NCBI GenBank assembly: GCA_031277685.1
Contig: JAITLV010000029.1
Span: 1-64,000 of the forward strand
Direction of reading: 5' to 3'
Origin: Sphingobacterium sp.
Lineage (GTDB): Bacteria > Bacteroidota > Bacteroidia > Sphingobacteriales > Sphingobacteriaceae
DNA length: 64,000 nucleotides
Below are positions 9,233 through 18,479 of this stretch, piece after piece; the first letter of the stretch is position 1, and each line of letters opens with the position of its first letter. The translations under genes and the position numbers were made by a program. The notes beneath the pieces are model-generated. The model saw only the letters and a program-made list of their open reading frames with translations, did no database searches and was not told the DNA's origin.

Positions 9233-10273
9233 ATGTTGCAAGATAAAATTACGCAGTATACTGAAGAAATTAGGGCATTTGTGCCGTCTTCTTCAGCCGA
9301 TGTAGAAAATTTCAGATTGAAGTTTTTGGTTTCCAAAGGGATTGTAAAGAATCTTTTTGATGAATTCAAAACAGTTACTCCTGAAGAAAAGCGTACTTTG
9401 GGGAAGGTACTGAATGAATTTAAGCAGTTAGCAGAAAATACATTCAAGGAAGCACAAGAAAAATTCGGTTCTGGTGAGAAACAGAAATCTCAACAAATTG
9501 AGGGTGACTTGACATTGCCCGGCAATGGATTTCAATTGGGCTCTAGGCATCCGATCTCATTGGTACGAAAGGAAATTGTTGAGATCTTTAAAAAATTGGG
9601 TTTCATTGTTTCGGAAGGTCCCGAGATTGAAGATGATTGGCACAATTTCTCAGCGCTGAATTTTCCTCCTGAACACCCGGCGCGTGATATGCAAGATACA
9701 TTCTTTATCAAAAAACAAGAAGGTAACGATATTACATTAAGGACACATACATCTTCTGTTCAGGTTCGGCTTATGGAAGCGGGTAAACCGCCGTTTAGAG
9801 CGATTATGCCAGGACGAGTGTATCGTAATGAAGCCATATCTGCACGAGCGCACTGCTTCTTTCATCAGGTAGAAGGATTATATGTTGACGAAAATGTATC
9901 CTTTGCAGATTTGAAACAGACTTTATATCATTTTGTCCAGGAAATGTATGGTGAAGGTACGAAAGTACGTTTCCGCCCTTCTTATTTTCCGTTTACAGAA
10001 CCTTCTGCTGAAATGGATATTTCTTGTACTATTTGTAAAGGTGCAGGATGTAATCTCTGTAAGTATTCAGGCTGGGTGGAGATCTTAGGATGTGGCATGG
10101 TTGATCCGAATGTCCTTGAAAATTGTGGCATCGACAGTAAAAAGTATTCAGGTTTTGCTTTCGGTATGGGTATCGAACGTATCACAAACCTTAAATATGT
10201 CATTAAGGATCTACGTCTTTTCTCTGAAAATGATACGCGTTTCTTGTCTCAATTTGAGACTGAATTAATATAA
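9233..10273 (+). CDS. pheS: Phenylalanine-tRNA ligase alpha subunit
   Basis: The catalytic alpha subunit that charges tRNA-Phe. It has an N-terminal coiled-coil (about 1-90), then the class II core: HPISLVRKEIVEIFKKLGF, EGPEIEDDWHNFSALNFPPEHPARDMQDTF, motif 2 around FRAIMPGRVYRNEAISARAH, and motif 3 GFAFGMGIERI. A CTICKGAGCNLC cysteine cluster is present. The track starts at a TTG (9212). The ATG at 9233 (MLQDKITQYTEEI) fits the family and lies just after a TAnnTTTG box, so it is preferred (346 residues). pheT is not adjacent, as is common in this phylum. Confidence 0.95.
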   Translation: MLQDKITQYTEEIRAFVPSSSADVENFRLKFLVSKGIVKNLFDEFKTVTPEEKRTLGKVLNEFKQLAENTFKEAQEKFGSGEKQKSQQIEGDLTLPGNGFQLGSRHPISLVRKEIVEIFKKLGFIVSEGPEIEDDWHNFSALNFPPEHPARDMQDTFFIKKQEGNDITLRTHTSSVQVRLMEAGKPPFRAIMPGRVYRNEAISARAHCFFHQVEGLYVDENVSFADLKQTLYHFVQEMYGEGTKVRFRPSYFPFTEPSAEMDISCTICKGAGCNLCKYSGWVEILGCGMVDPNVLENCGIDSKKYSGFAFGMGIERITNLKYVIKDLRLFSENDTRFLSQFETELI

Positions 10274-10288
10274 ATCAATGTTAATAAA

Positions 10289-10374
10289 GACGATTGAAAC
10301 CATCACACTATTGCCATTTTCTACGCCGCTCTTATTGTGCTTAAGAATTGAAAATAGTGTGATGTGTCATCGTC
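10289..10374. repeat. Nested perfect inverted repeats between pheS and the TetR gene
   Basis: Two co-linear pairs of arms surround the same centre: GACGAT / ATCGTC (outer, 6 bp) and CATCACACTATT / AATAGTGTGATG (inner, 12 bp, perfect), with about 40 bp between the inner arms. No T-run follows, so it is not a typical terminator. It ends 13 bp before the TetR-gene ATG. It may be a structured leader or a pair of operator half-sites for the regulator itself. Confidence 0.6.
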
Positions 10375-10387
10375 TTACCTGAAGAAT

Positions 10388-10963
10388 ATGGAACCAGATC
10401 ATATCATTGAATCCATAAAAAGAACAGCGCGGGAACTCTTTCGTCAGAATGGTTATCATAAAACCAGTGTAAACACTTTAGCAAAAAAAGCCAAGATTGC
10501 TAAGGCAACAGTTTATAAATACTTTGATAGTAAGGAAATGATCTTGCATGCTATCTTGATGGATTATCTTCGAGCGAGCTTACAAGAAATTCTGAAAACG
10601 ACTAAATACGAAGATGATATGGCTTCTTTTTTAGCCTCTACCATTCTTCGTGTCAGTAGGCTGACCTATACTGCGTGCAATGAATTGATCGGTTGGGAAT
10701 TCATTCGTGAGTCTGCCAATGCGCAAGAATACTTAAAAACATTGTCTGAAGATTTGGAGTTTCTACTGTTGAGTACATTTATTCAGAACGAGAAAATTAA
10801 CGAGGCAATCAGCGAGGAAAAACTGACATTTCTGATCAAATCAAGTAAAAGCATTGTATTCTCATTTGCTTTTACAGCCGTTTCAGATGCTGACGTGCGT
10901 AAAAATTTTATTTCCTTTCAAAAGGAAATCCTTCCCTATCTTGTTCAAGCAACGATTCTATAA
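10388..10963 (+). CDS. TetR/AcrR-family transcriptional regulator
   Basis: An N-terminal helix-turn-helix (about residues 8-50): ARELFRQNGYHKTSVNTLAKKAKIAKATVYKYFDSKEM is the classical TetR DNA-binding domain. The remaining 140 residues are a helical ligand-binding/dimerisation domain with no recognisable ligand signature. The ORF track begins at a GTG inside the upstream inverted repeat; the ATG at 10388 gives a normal TetR N-terminus (191 residues) and leaves the repeat as leader, so it is preferred. No obvious target gene is adjacent; the upstream dyad suggests autoregulation. It is followed by a short terminator hairpin. Confidence 0.88.
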   Translation: MEPDHIIESIKRTARELFRQNGYHKTSVNTLAKKAKIAKATVYKYFDSKEMILHAILMDYLRASLQEILKTTKYEDDMASFLASTILRVSRLTYTACNELIGWEFIRESANAQEYLKTLSEDLEFLLLSTFIQNEKINEAISEEKLTFLIKSSKSIVFSFAFTAVSDADVRKNFISFQKEILPYLVQATIL

Positions 10964-11002
10964 AAAGTTATACGTCCTATTGTTGATTGCTTTTTCAAGA
11001 TG

Positions 11003-11027
11003 AGCTTATTGAATAAGCTATTTTTTT
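11003..11027 (+). terminator. Terminator after the TetR gene
   Basis: Stem AGCTTA / TAAGCT with a 5-nt loop, then A and seven T. The remaining gap to 11246 holds a weak GGGTG/CACCC hairpin and nothing else recognisable. Confidence 0.65.
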
Positions 11028-11232
11028 GTCTTTAGTTCTCTTTACTCTTTCTGGGTGTTTGCTGCACCCACCCAATTATTCATACAATATACATGAGCGA
11101 CAGTAAATGATATTACTTGAAGAGTTTTTGAATACAGGCGAAATTTGAGTCATGAAAATGACTTATTACAATGTGCTAAAAGTCTTTTTTCTAAGACGAT
11201 GAAAGCCAGTAAAAAATCATTATAAAAAATTG

Positions 11233-11240
11233 TATTTTTG
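11233..11240 (+). promoter_or_regulatory. -7 promoter box before the rRNA methyltransferase gene
   Basis: TATTTTTG is a perfect TAnnTTTG match, 6 bp before the ATG at 11247. The box overlaps the TTG used by the ORF track, which argues for the ATG as true start. No clear -33 element is visible. Confidence 0.5.
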
Positions 11241-11246
11241 CAAACT

Positions 11247-12659
11247 ATGAGTAGAAGAATTCCGCAAGAAAAAAAGTTCTTGAAAGATATCGCAATCATT
11301 GATATTGCTGAAGAAGGTAGAGGTGTAGGGAAAACCGAAGATTTGGTTTTGTTTGTAGAAAAAGCTGTGCCTGGTGATGTTGTAGATGTGGAGTTAATGC
11401 GCAAGAAGAAGAATTTTGCCGAAGCTCGAGTAACGAGTTTGAAAGAAGCTTCTACTTATCGCGTAGATCCCTTTTGTGAGCATTTTGGTGTTTGTGGTGG
11501 CTGTAAATGGCAGCATATGAGCTACGAATCGCAGTTGAAATTCAAACAACAATCTGTTGATAATGCCTTATCCCGTATTGGGAAGGTCGATACTTCTTCA
11601 ATGGAAGATATTTTGGGATCAGCTCAAACAGAATATTATAGAAACAAACTGGAATATACATTTTCCAACAAGAAATGGTTGACCTCTGTTGATGAGGATT
11701 CGTCTCAGTTGGAGATGAATGCACTGGGTTTTCACGTGCCGGGACGTTTTGATAAAATTTTGGATATAGATCACTGTTTTCTTCAGGAAGATCCTTCTAA
11801 CGAGGTACGCAATACCATACGGGATTTTGCGCTCAGTAATGGCATAACCTTTTATGATCTTCGCGAACATACTGGTGTGTTAAGAAATCTGATTATTCGT
11901 ATTTCTTCTACTGGCGAGATGATGGTTATTGTGGTTTTTGCTTATCCAGAAGAGGGACAGGTTGAATTGTTAATGAATTTTATCAACGAAAAGTATCCTC
12001 AGATTGCTTCGCTTCTTTATATCGTGAATCAAAAGCGTAATGATACGATCTTTGATCAGGACATTCATGTATATGCTGGTCGGGATTTTATTTATGAGGA
12101 GATGGAAGGTCTTCGGTATAAAGTCGGGCCGAAATCATTTTATCAGACGAATTCAGCACAAGCTTACGAGCTCTATAAGATTACCCGTGATTTTGCGGAT
12201 CTAAAAGGGGATGAGCGGGTTTACGATTTGTATACAGGAGCTGGCACAATTGCAAACTTTGTTGCTAAGAAGGCAAAAGAAGTTATTGGAGTTGAGTATG
12301 TCCCCAGTGCGATTGAGGACGCAAAGGTCAATTCGTCAATCAACAGTATTAACAATACAAAGTTTTATGCCGGAGATATGAAAGATGTGTTAACCCCCTC
12401 TTTTATTGCCGAACACGGTAAACCGGATGTTGTGATCACTGATCCTCCTCGTGCAGGTATGCATGCGGATGTTGTGGCCCGTTTATTGGAGATGGAATCC
12501 CCTAAGATCGTTTATGTCAGCTGTAATGCGGCAACACAGGCACGGGATTTGGTCTTACTTGCTGATAAATATGATGTTAAACGGATTAAGCCGGTGGATA
12601 TGTTTCCGCATACACAACACGTAGAGAATGTCGTCCTATTGGAACTAAAAAAATCATAA
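11247..12659 (+). CDS. rlmD: 23S rRNA (uracil-5-)-methyltransferase, RlmD/RumA family
   Basis: SAM-dependent m5U methyltransferase. An N-terminal TRAM-like RNA-binding domain (about 1-65) precedes an iron-sulfur cluster site (CEHFGVCGGCKWQHM plus a later Cys in DHCFLQED). The C-terminal Rossmann methyltransferase domain has YDLYTGAGTIANFVAKKAKEVIGVE, the DPPRAGMH motif and the nucleophile in VYVSCNAATQARDL. The position modified (U1939 or U747 in E. coli numbering) cannot be told from sequence alone, so the symbol is provisional. The ATG at 11247 replaces the TTG of the track (470 residues). A small conserved gene follows after 4 bp. Confidence 0.88.
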   Translation: MSRRIPQEKKFLKDIAIIDIAEEGRGVGKTEDLVLFVEKAVPGDVVDVELMRKKKNFAEARVTSLKEASTYRVDPFCEHFGVCGGCKWQHMSYESQLKFKQQSVDNALSRIGKVDTSSMEDILGSAQTEYYRNKLEYTFSNKKWLTSVDEDSSQLEMNALGFHVPGRFDKILDIDHCFLQEDPSNEVRNTIRDFALSNGITFYDLREHTGVLRNLIIRISSTGEMMVIVVFAYPEEGQVELLMNFINEKYPQIASLLYIVNQKRNDTIFDQDIHVYAGRDFIYEEMEGLRYKVGPKSFYQTNSAQAYELYKITRDFADLKGDERVYDLYTGAGTIANFVAKKAKEVIGVEYVPSAIEDAKVNSSINSINNTKFYAGDMKDVLTPSFIAEHGKPDVVITDPPRAGMHADVVARLLEMESPKIVYVSCNAATQARDLVLLADKYDVKRIKPVDMFPHTQHVENVVLLELKKS

Positions 12660-12663
12660 TAGT

Positions 12664-13062
12664 ATGGAAGTCGAGGATTTATTTTCAGGTGGCGCAAGAG
12701 AAGATGCATCACAATCTACAGGACAGAGTCCATTGAAAAGCTTACAGATTGATCTTGATTTTTATAGTGAATCATTACGTGAGGTTGCCATGGAGATTAT
12801 CGAGGAAGGCTATTCCTCTTACCCGATTTTTGTGGCTCATCAGCATGAAGTTTCTGTTGGGGAGGTGATTTTGGACCGAAAAGAATTGGAGACTAATTGG
12901 ACAATTAATGCTTCTACTTTGGAAGAATTTGTAGAAATGGATATTATTCAGGAAGACCGTAAAGCTACATTTATTCAGAATTATAAACCTGCGAAGGATT
13001 ATATGTGCTTGTTTGTTGTGGTTGCTGAAGGTGCCAATTTTGTGTTCTATCCCTATAAATAG
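12664..13062 (+). CDS. Conserved hypothetical protein linked to the rRNA methyltransferase
   Basis: A 132-residue acidic protein that I do not recognise by name. It has no signal peptide or membrane segment. It begins MEVEDLFSGG and contains a compact alpha/beta pattern, SLREVAMEIIEEGYSSYPIFVAHQ, then VGEVILDRKELETNWTINASTLEEFV, ending VFYPYK. The absence of frame disruptions, normal codon use, and the 4-bp spacing from the methyltransferase gene all point to a real, co-expressed gene. No catalytic motif is visible, so no function is assigned. Confidence 0.8.
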   Translation: MEVEDLFSGGAREDASQSTGQSPLKSLQIDLDFYSESLREVAMEIIEEGYSSYPIFVAHQHEVSVGEVILDRKELETNWTINASTLEEFVEMDIIQEDRKATFIQNYKPAKDYMCLFVVVAEGANFVFYPYK

Positions 13063-13286
13063 AACCGGAATATTTAAACTTTTTTAACAATACAATTGTC
13101 AAACTATTACTATTTTTAGCAAAATAGACTAAACGTGTGGCGGGTTCAAAAAATAAAACGAGCAATGAACTGAATGCCAGTCTTTAGATTGAAGGATCTA
13201 ATATTAGTTTATTGCTTTCATGAGCGCTAATGGCGATATAAAAGATAAAGCCTTAAAATTTAGCGTCATAATAACGATATATTCCA

Positions 13287-14048
13287 ATGAGAAGAATACA
13301 CATACATATAGGAGGGCTATTAGGCGTATTGATGTTGTTGTTGACGACATTTGGTGCAAAGGCACAACATATACAGCAGGTGTCAGGTATGGTGATGCAG
13401 AAAGGGACTGCCAATAGAATTGGTGATGTTGTGGTCCTGAATCTGCGGACGAGCAGATCGGCGTTGACAAACTCGTTCGGTGTCTTTACAATTGATGCGT
13501 CAGTGGGAGATTCCCTTTCTTTTACTAAAGTTGGATTTTCGCCGGTAAAGACTGTTTTGACAAACCTGAACGAATTCTATATTGAAATGCAGGAAGGAAT
13601 TAAGCTTGAAACGGTTCTCGTAGAACGCAAATCGAAAGAAGCTGAACTGAATGAGGCCATGGGCAATTACTCAAAAAAAGGGGTTTATAATGGGGGAAAA
13701 AATAAATTTGGAACCTATTTAGGTAGTCCTGCCACGGCACTTTATAATCTTTTTGGGAGAGAAGCGAAAAATGCGAAACGTTTTGGACGTTTTATGGACC
13801 GGGAAAAAGAAGAACTGCAGGTAGATCGTATTTTTTCTAGAGCGGCTGTTCAGAAATTAACGAAACTGGATAGCGTTGATCTCGACGCTTTCATGATACG
13901 CTATCGTCCTTCATTTGATTTAGCAGAACATTGGGGTCAATATGATTTGATGAATTATGTTCAGCAATCTTTGGAAGATTTTGAAGCGAAGGGGCGTCCA
14001 AAAGGCTCACTATTGCCTGATATTGAGGTTAAGACACAAGAGAAGTAA
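13287..14048 (+). CDS. Exported protein with carboxypeptidase-like regulatory domain
   Basis: A signal peptide (hydrophobic core GGLLGVLMLLLTTFGAKAQ, cleavage likely after residue 26) is followed by a carboxypeptidase-D-regulatory-like beta-sandwich (about 30-110: VSGMVMQKGTANRIGDVVVLNL, NSFGVFTIDASVGDSLSFTKVGF). This fold is common on Bacteroidota surface and periplasmic proteins. The C-terminal half (about 115-253) is basic and helical with no domain I recognise. It does not continue into a TonB receptor, so it is a stand-alone periplasmic or envelope protein. Monocistronic to judge by the 200-bp gaps on both sides. Confidence 0.75.
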   Translation: MRRIHIHIGGLLGVLMLLLTTFGAKAQHIQQVSGMVMQKGTANRIGDVVVLNLRTSRSALTNSFGVFTIDASVGDSLSFTKVGFSPVKTVLTNLNEFYIEMQEGIKLETVLVERKSKEAELNEAMGNYSKKGVYNGGKNKFGTYLGSPATALYNLFGREAKNAKRFGRFMDREKEELQVDRIFSRAAVQKLTKLDSVDLDAFMIRYRPSFDLAEHWGQYDLMNYVQQSLEDFEAKGRPKGSLLPDIEVKTQEK

Positions 14049-14246
14049 AACATTTTCCATTGAATACTGTTAGTTTATGAGCAATACCCTTCGGAATATT
14101 TGTAGCGTATTGTCTTCATTTATGAACGTTGTAATGCCTTTCTCTTGCGTATCGTAACAAAAAAGTTGAAAAAGGTTGCTTTTGGCACTTTGTTTGATTT
14201 TAACATGAACAGTATTTAGTTTGAATATTAAAAGTCTTAGATAGAT

Positions 14247-14936
14247 ATGAAAATGAATAGAAAATTGGCTGTTTTAGGTTTGACTGTTGCAACCTCAGCT
14301 ATGTTATTTGGAAGTTGTTCTACAATCCAAAATACAAATAATACGACTAAAGGTGGTGTAATCGGTGGTGTTGCAGGTGGTGCTTTGGGCGCTTTAATTG
14401 GTGGAAAAGCTGGTAACACAGCTATCGGTACATTGGCGGGTGCAGCTATTGGTGGTGCAGCAGGTGTATTGATTGGTAAGAAGATGGATAAACAAGCTGC
14501 TGAGATCTCTAAAACCGTAGAAGGTGCTGAGGTGACTCAATCTGCTGAAGGTATTGTTGTTAAATTTGATTCAGGTATTTTATTCGATTTCAACAAATCT
14601 GATTTGAAGGCCTCTGCGAAAGATAATATCGCCAATCTGGTTGCAACATTAAATAAGGAACAAGGAACTGAGATTTTGGTTATTGGACATACGGATAATG
14701 TAGGTACTTTAGCAGCAAATGACAAAGTTTCTTTGGACCGTGCGAATTCGGTACGTGCATTTGCGGTATCGAAAGGATTAGCTTCTTCCCGTATTAAAAC
14801 TGAAGGAAGAAATTTCTCTGAACCAATTGCAAGTAATGATACAGAAGCTGGACGTGCTCAAAACCGCCGTGTAGAAATCGTCATTGTTGCCGGTGATCAA
14901 ATGAAGAAAGACGCAAAACAACAAGCTGGTCAATAA
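14247..14936 (+). CDS. OmpA-family lipoprotein with glycine-zipper segment
   Basis: A lipoprotein signal (LFGSCS lipobox, Cys near residue 26) is followed by a glycine-zipper hydrophobic segment (GGVIGGVAGGALGALIGGKAG...GAAIGGAAGVLIGKK, about 37-80). A C-terminal OmpA-like peptidoglycan-binding domain follows (about 110-215), with the diagnostic VIGHTDNVGTLAANDKVSLDRANSVRAF and the GRAQNRRVEI end. It is similar in layout to E. coli YiaD. It probably anchors the outer membrane to the cell wall. A strong terminator follows. Confidence 0.9.
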   Translation: MKMNRKLAVLGLTVATSAMLFGSCSTIQNTNNTTKGGVIGGVAGGALGALIGGKAGNTAIGTLAGAAIGGAAGVLIGKKMDKQAAEISKTVEGAEVTQSAEGIVVKFDSGILFDFNKSDLKASAKDNIANLVATLNKEQGTEILVIGHTDNVGTLAANDKVSLDRANSVRAFAVSKGLASSRIKTEGRNFSEPIASNDTEAGRAQNRRVEIVIVAGDQMKKDAKQQAGQ

Positions 14937-15018
14937 TTAGGGCAGTGCGTTTCCATTGGATCGTATAAGGTGAAACACTAACCTTATGCATTGCTGGTGG
15001 AGCTTTAGAAATAACAGA

Positions 15019-15046
15019 AGGTACGGAGTTTTCCGTACCTTTTTTT
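15019..15046 (+). terminator. Rho-independent terminator after the OmpA-like gene
   Basis: Perfect stem GGTACGGA / TCCGTACC with a GTTT loop and a run of seven T. Confidence 0.92.
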
Positions 15047-15161
15047 GTGGAATCGTTGCGGTCAGAAAGTGTTGACAAGACAAATTATTTACGGATGAAA
15101 TTTGACAAAGTATAAACCATATTTCTGGCTGACAAACTGTCATTATATGAATTTTAATTTC

Positions 15162-15169
15162 TAACTTTG
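15162..15169 (+). promoter_or_regulatory. -7 promoter box before miaB
   Basis: TAACTTTG is a perfect TAnnTTTG match, 20 bp before the miaB ATG. The -33 element is not obvious. Confidence 0.45.
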
Positions 15170-15189
15170 TAGTCTTTGAAAATTGAGCT

Positions 15190-16626
15190 ATGCTAGATTT
15201 AACACATACAACTAAGGAGCACGACGAATCTCGTCAGGGAGAGGCATTGTTATTGGAGCAGGATCCAAAGATCAGTAATGGACGTAAACTGTATATTGAA
15301 AGCTACGGTTGTCAAATGAACTTTTCGGATAGTGAGATCGTTGCTTCTATTTTGTTGGATAAAGGTTTTGAGACCACCAAGAATTATCAGGAGGCTGATG
15401 TTGTTTTTATTAATACCTGTTCAATCCGTGAAAATGCTGAACAACGTGTTCGTAACCGACTGAAAGAATTTGAGGCGGCGAAGACGCGGAATCCCGGCAT
15501 GATTGTCGGCGTATTGGGCTGTATGGCTGAGCGTTTAAAATCGAAGTTTCTTGAAGAAGAAAAGTTGGTAGATGTTGTGGTTGGACCGGATGCGTATCGT
15601 GATCTTCCTAACTTGATTGATCGAGTAGATGATGGTGCAAAAGCCGTTAATGTGCTCCTGTCACGAGAGGAAACGTATGCTGACATTAATCCAGTTCGAT
15701 TAAATTCAAATGGTGTTACTGCCTTTATTTCAATCATGCGTGGTTGTGATAACATGTGCTCATTCTGCGTGGTTCCTTTTACCCGAGGACGTGAACGTAG
15801 CCGCGATCCACATTCTATTGTAAAAGAAGCACAGGATCTATTCAATGCCGGATATAAAGAGGTGACATTGTTAGGGCAAAATGTGGACTCTTATAAACAT
15901 ACTGCGCCGGTTGCAGAGGGAGAGGCTCCTGCTGAGACAGTAACCTTTGCCAAATTATTGACCATGGTCGCAGAAGTGAGTCCGCTATTACGAGTTCGTT
16001 TCTCGACTTCACATCCAAAAGATATTACAGATGAGGTTCTGTATGCTATCGCATCACATGAGAACATTTGTAATTATATCCATTTACCTGTACAGTCCGG
16101 TAACTCCCGCGTATTGGAACTGATGAACCGTACTTATGATCGTGAGTGGTATATGGAGCGTGTGGACTCAATCCGCAAAATTATTCCAGACTGTGCAATC
16201 TCTACTGATGTAATTACAGGATTCTGTACAGAAACTGAAGCAGAGCATCAAGAAACATTATCCATGATGGATTATGTAAAATATGATTTTGCCTATATGT
16301 TTGCTTATTCGGAAAGACCGGGTACATTAGCCGCGAAGCGATATGAAGATGATATCCCAGAGGATGTTAAAAAACGTCGTTTGACGGAGGTAATCAATAA
16401 GCAACGTGACCACAGTTTATATCGTTACCAACATTTTGTTGGAAAAGTATGTAAAGTGCTTATCGAAGGATTTTCAAAAAGATCGGAGTTTGATTTCTGT
16501 GGCCGTAATGATCAGAATGCCTTGGTTGTATTCCCTATAGATCCTCGTTATAAGCAAGGAGACTATGTCAATGTCGTTGTGGAATCATGTACATCAGCAA
16601 CCTTATTGGGTAAGATTGTTGATTAA
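15190..16626 (+). CDS. miaB: tRNA-2-methylthio-N6-dimethylallyladenosine synthase
   Basis: A radical-SAM methylthiotransferase that modifies A37 of tRNAs reading UNN codons. The N-terminal UPF0004 domain carries three cluster cysteines ([35 protein letters not shown]). The radical-SAM core has [23 protein letters not shown] with CxxxCxxC, and a C-terminal TRAM domain lies at about 405-475. At 478 residues it has a short acidic N-terminal extension of about 30 residues before the domain. It is followed by the sigma-54 activator gene after 37 bp, an arrangement common in this phylum. Confidence 0.96.
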   Translation: MLDLTHTTKEHDESRQGEALLLEQDPKISNGRKLYIESYGCQMNFSDSEIVASILLDKGFETTKNYQEADVVFINTCSIRENAEQRVRNRLKEFEAAKTRNPGMIVGVLGCMAERLKSKFLEEEKLVDVVVGPDAYRDLPNLIDRVDDGAKAVNVLLSREETYADINPVRLNSNGVTAFISIMRGCDNMCSFCVVPFTRGRERSRDPHSIVKEAQDLFNAGYKEVTLLGQNVDSYKHTAPVAEGEAPAETVTFAKLLTMVAEVSPLLRVRFSTSHPKDITDEVLYAIASHENICNYIHLPVQSGNSRVLELMNRTYDREWYMERVDSIRKIIPDCAISTDVITGFCTETEAEHQETLSMMDYVKYDFAYMFAYSERPGTLAAKRYEDDIPEDVKKRRLTEVINKQRDHSLYRYQHFVGKVCKVLIEGFSKRSEFDFCGRNDQNALVVFPIDPRYKQGDYVNVVVESCTSATLLGKIVD

Positions 16627-16663
16627 GAAAACTTAATATAAATTTATTTCCAACTGGAAATTT

Positions 16664-17941
16664 ATGGATAATCAAGATATAAAAAATAGGTTTGGAATCA
16701 TCGGTAACTCACCGTTGTTAAATCGGGCGATTGATATTGCCAGACAGGTGGCTCCTACTGATATTTCTGTATTAATACAAGGTGAGAGTGGTAGTGGTAA
16801 AGAGGTTTTTTCACATATTATCCATCAATTGAGTTCCCGTAAGCATGGACCGTTTATCGCTGTCAACTGTGGAGCAATTCCAGAGGGTACCATAGATTCC
16901 GAATTATTTGGCCATGAGAAAGGTTCATTTACTGGTGCTCATGAGGCACGTAAAGGATATTTTGAAGTAGTCGATGGTGGAACAATTTTCTTAGATGAGG
17001 TCGGTGAGTTACCTTTAGGCACACAAGCCAGATTATTGCGCGTTTTGGAATCTGGAGAATATATTCGGGTGGGGTCATCGAAGGTTCAAAAAACCAATGT
17101 GCGTGTCGTGGCTGCGACAAACGTCAATATGTTTGAAGCGGTTCAAAAAGGGAAATTTCGGGAAGACCTGTATTATCGCCTGAATACTGTTCCTTTACGA
17201 GTTCCTTCACTGCGGGAGCGCCCAGAAGATATCAATTTGTTGTTTCGCAAGTTTATTGTAGATTTTTCTGAAAAATATCGTTCTCCTGGGGTACAGCTGA
17301 CTGAAGACGCACAAAATATGTTGCGAAACTATAATTGGCCAGGAAATGTACGCCAATTGAAAAATGTGGCCGAGCAAATTGCTGTTTTGGAGAAGGAACG
17401 CATCGTTGATGCCCATACGCTGCAAAATTATTTACCAAACGAATCACGCACCAGTTTACCGGCCATCGTTTCATCGAACAATAGTGCAAAGGAGGACTTC
17501 TCTGAAAGAGATTTACTGTATAAGGTTCTGTTCGATATGAAAAAGGATATGGTCGATCTGAAGAAACTTGTCGTAGAGCTGATCCAGAAAGGAGTTGATT
17601 CTTCTACTTTCGATCAAAATTCTCCCTATATTAATCAACTATATCAGGAGATTGAACCGCAAATTAAATCCGATACGGAGGGGTATGGTATTGCGCCGAC
17701 CTTGACTATTCATTCGCCAAACAATAATGGTGCAAATGTCTTGAAGAATCCTGTTACACAGGATGACTACCTACAGGATGCACAAGAGGTAGAGGAATCT
17801 TTATCTTTGGTTGATAAAGAGTCCGATCTGATTAAAAAAGCGTTGAAAAAGCATCGCGGCAAGCGCAAGGCCGCAGCGCAAGAATTGGGAATTTCCGAAA
17901 GAACTTTGTATCGGAAAATTAAAGACTTAAATTTAGACTAA
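16664..17941 (+). CDS. Sigma-54-interacting transcriptional activator without receiver domain
   Basis: The AAA+ activator domain occupies residues about 8-245: Walker A GESGSGKE, the sigma-54 loop motif as GSFTGA (Ser where GAFTGA is typical), Walker B GGTIFLDEVGEL, and the arginine-finger helix. A linker of about 100 variable residues follows, then a C-terminal Fis-type helix-turn-helix (AAAQELGISERTLYRKIKDLNLD). There is no N-terminal receiver or sensory domain, so activity may be controlled by partner proteins or expression level. It lies between miaB and lptE; the immediate neighbours suggest a link with envelope biogenesis, but targets cannot be read from the sequence. Confidence 0.92.
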   Translation: MDNQDIKNRFGIIGNSPLLNRAIDIARQVAPTDISVLIQGESGSGKEVFSHIIHQLSSRKHGPFIAVNCGAIPEGTIDSELFGHEKGSFTGAHEARKGYFEVVDGGTIFLDEVGELPLGTQARLLRVLESGEYIRVGSSKVQKTNVRVVAATNVNMFEAVQKGKFREDLYYRLNTVPLRVPSLRERPEDINLLFRKFIVDFSEKYRSPGVQLTEDAQNMLRNYNWPGNVRQLKNVAEQIAVLEKERIVDAHTLQNYLPNESRTSLPAIVSSNNSAKEDFSERDLLYKVLFDMKKDMVDLKKLVVELIQKGVDSSTFDQNSPYINQLYQEIEPQIKSDTEGYGIAPTLTIHSPNNNGANVLKNPVTQDDYLQDAQEVEESLSLVDKESDLIKKALKKHRGKRKAAAQELGISERTLYRKIKDLNLD

Positions 17942-17951
17942 GTTTTCGCAC

Positions 17952-18467
17952 ATGTTGTCAAAAAGAATTTTATATAGCTTTTTCACGATTGCATTTCTAT
18001 TCATTATGAATAGTTGTGGCGTGAAATATGGATTTACTGGAGGATCTATTCCAGAAGGGATGAAGACCGTCAATATTCAGTATTTTGAAAATATCGCTCC
18101 TTTGGTTTATCCTACTTTAAGCCAGAATTTTACAGAAGCATTAAAAGAGCGTATTCGGAACCAATCAAGATTAAGCCAGGTCAACCAAGATGGTGATGCT
18201 ACTTTCGAAGGATTTATTACAGATTATACGATTAGTCCCGCTGCTGTTGAGGCTGGAACGGATCGGGCTGCGATGAATAGAATGACGATTACGATCAAAG
18301 TTTCTTACCATAATAAGATTAACCCTAAAGACGACTTCGAACAGCCTTTTACACGTTTCAAGGAGTTTGCTGGAAATCTTCAAAGTGCACAGGAAGAAAC
18401 CCTGGGTAAGGAAATTATCCAGATGTTGACAGAGGATATTTATAATAAGGCATTTGCAAACTGGTAA
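17952..18467 (+). CDS. lptE: LptE-family outer-membrane lipoprotein
   Basis: A 171-residue lipoprotein (lipobox around MNSCGVKYGF, Cys near residue 22) with the layout of Bacteroidota LptE: a short alpha/beta domain with FTGGSIPEGMKTVNIQYFENIAPLVYPTLSQNFTEALKERI. LptE plugs the LptD barrel that inserts lipopolysaccharide in the outer leaflet. The gene begins 10 bp after the sigma-54 activator and 12 bp before a TPR gene, so the three are probably one operon. The symbol rests on family layout and context, as LptE is poorly conserved in sequence. Confidence 0.82.
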   Translation: MLSKRILYSFFTIAFLFIMNSCGVKYGFTGGSIPEGMKTVNIQYFENIAPLVYPTLSQNFTEALKERIRNQSRLSQVNQDGDATFEGFITDYTISPAAVEAGTDRAAMNRMTITIKVSYHNKINPKDDFEQPFTRFKEFAGNLQSAQEETLGKEIIQMLTEDIYNKAFANW

Positions 18468-18479
18468 TCCCGTTCCAAA

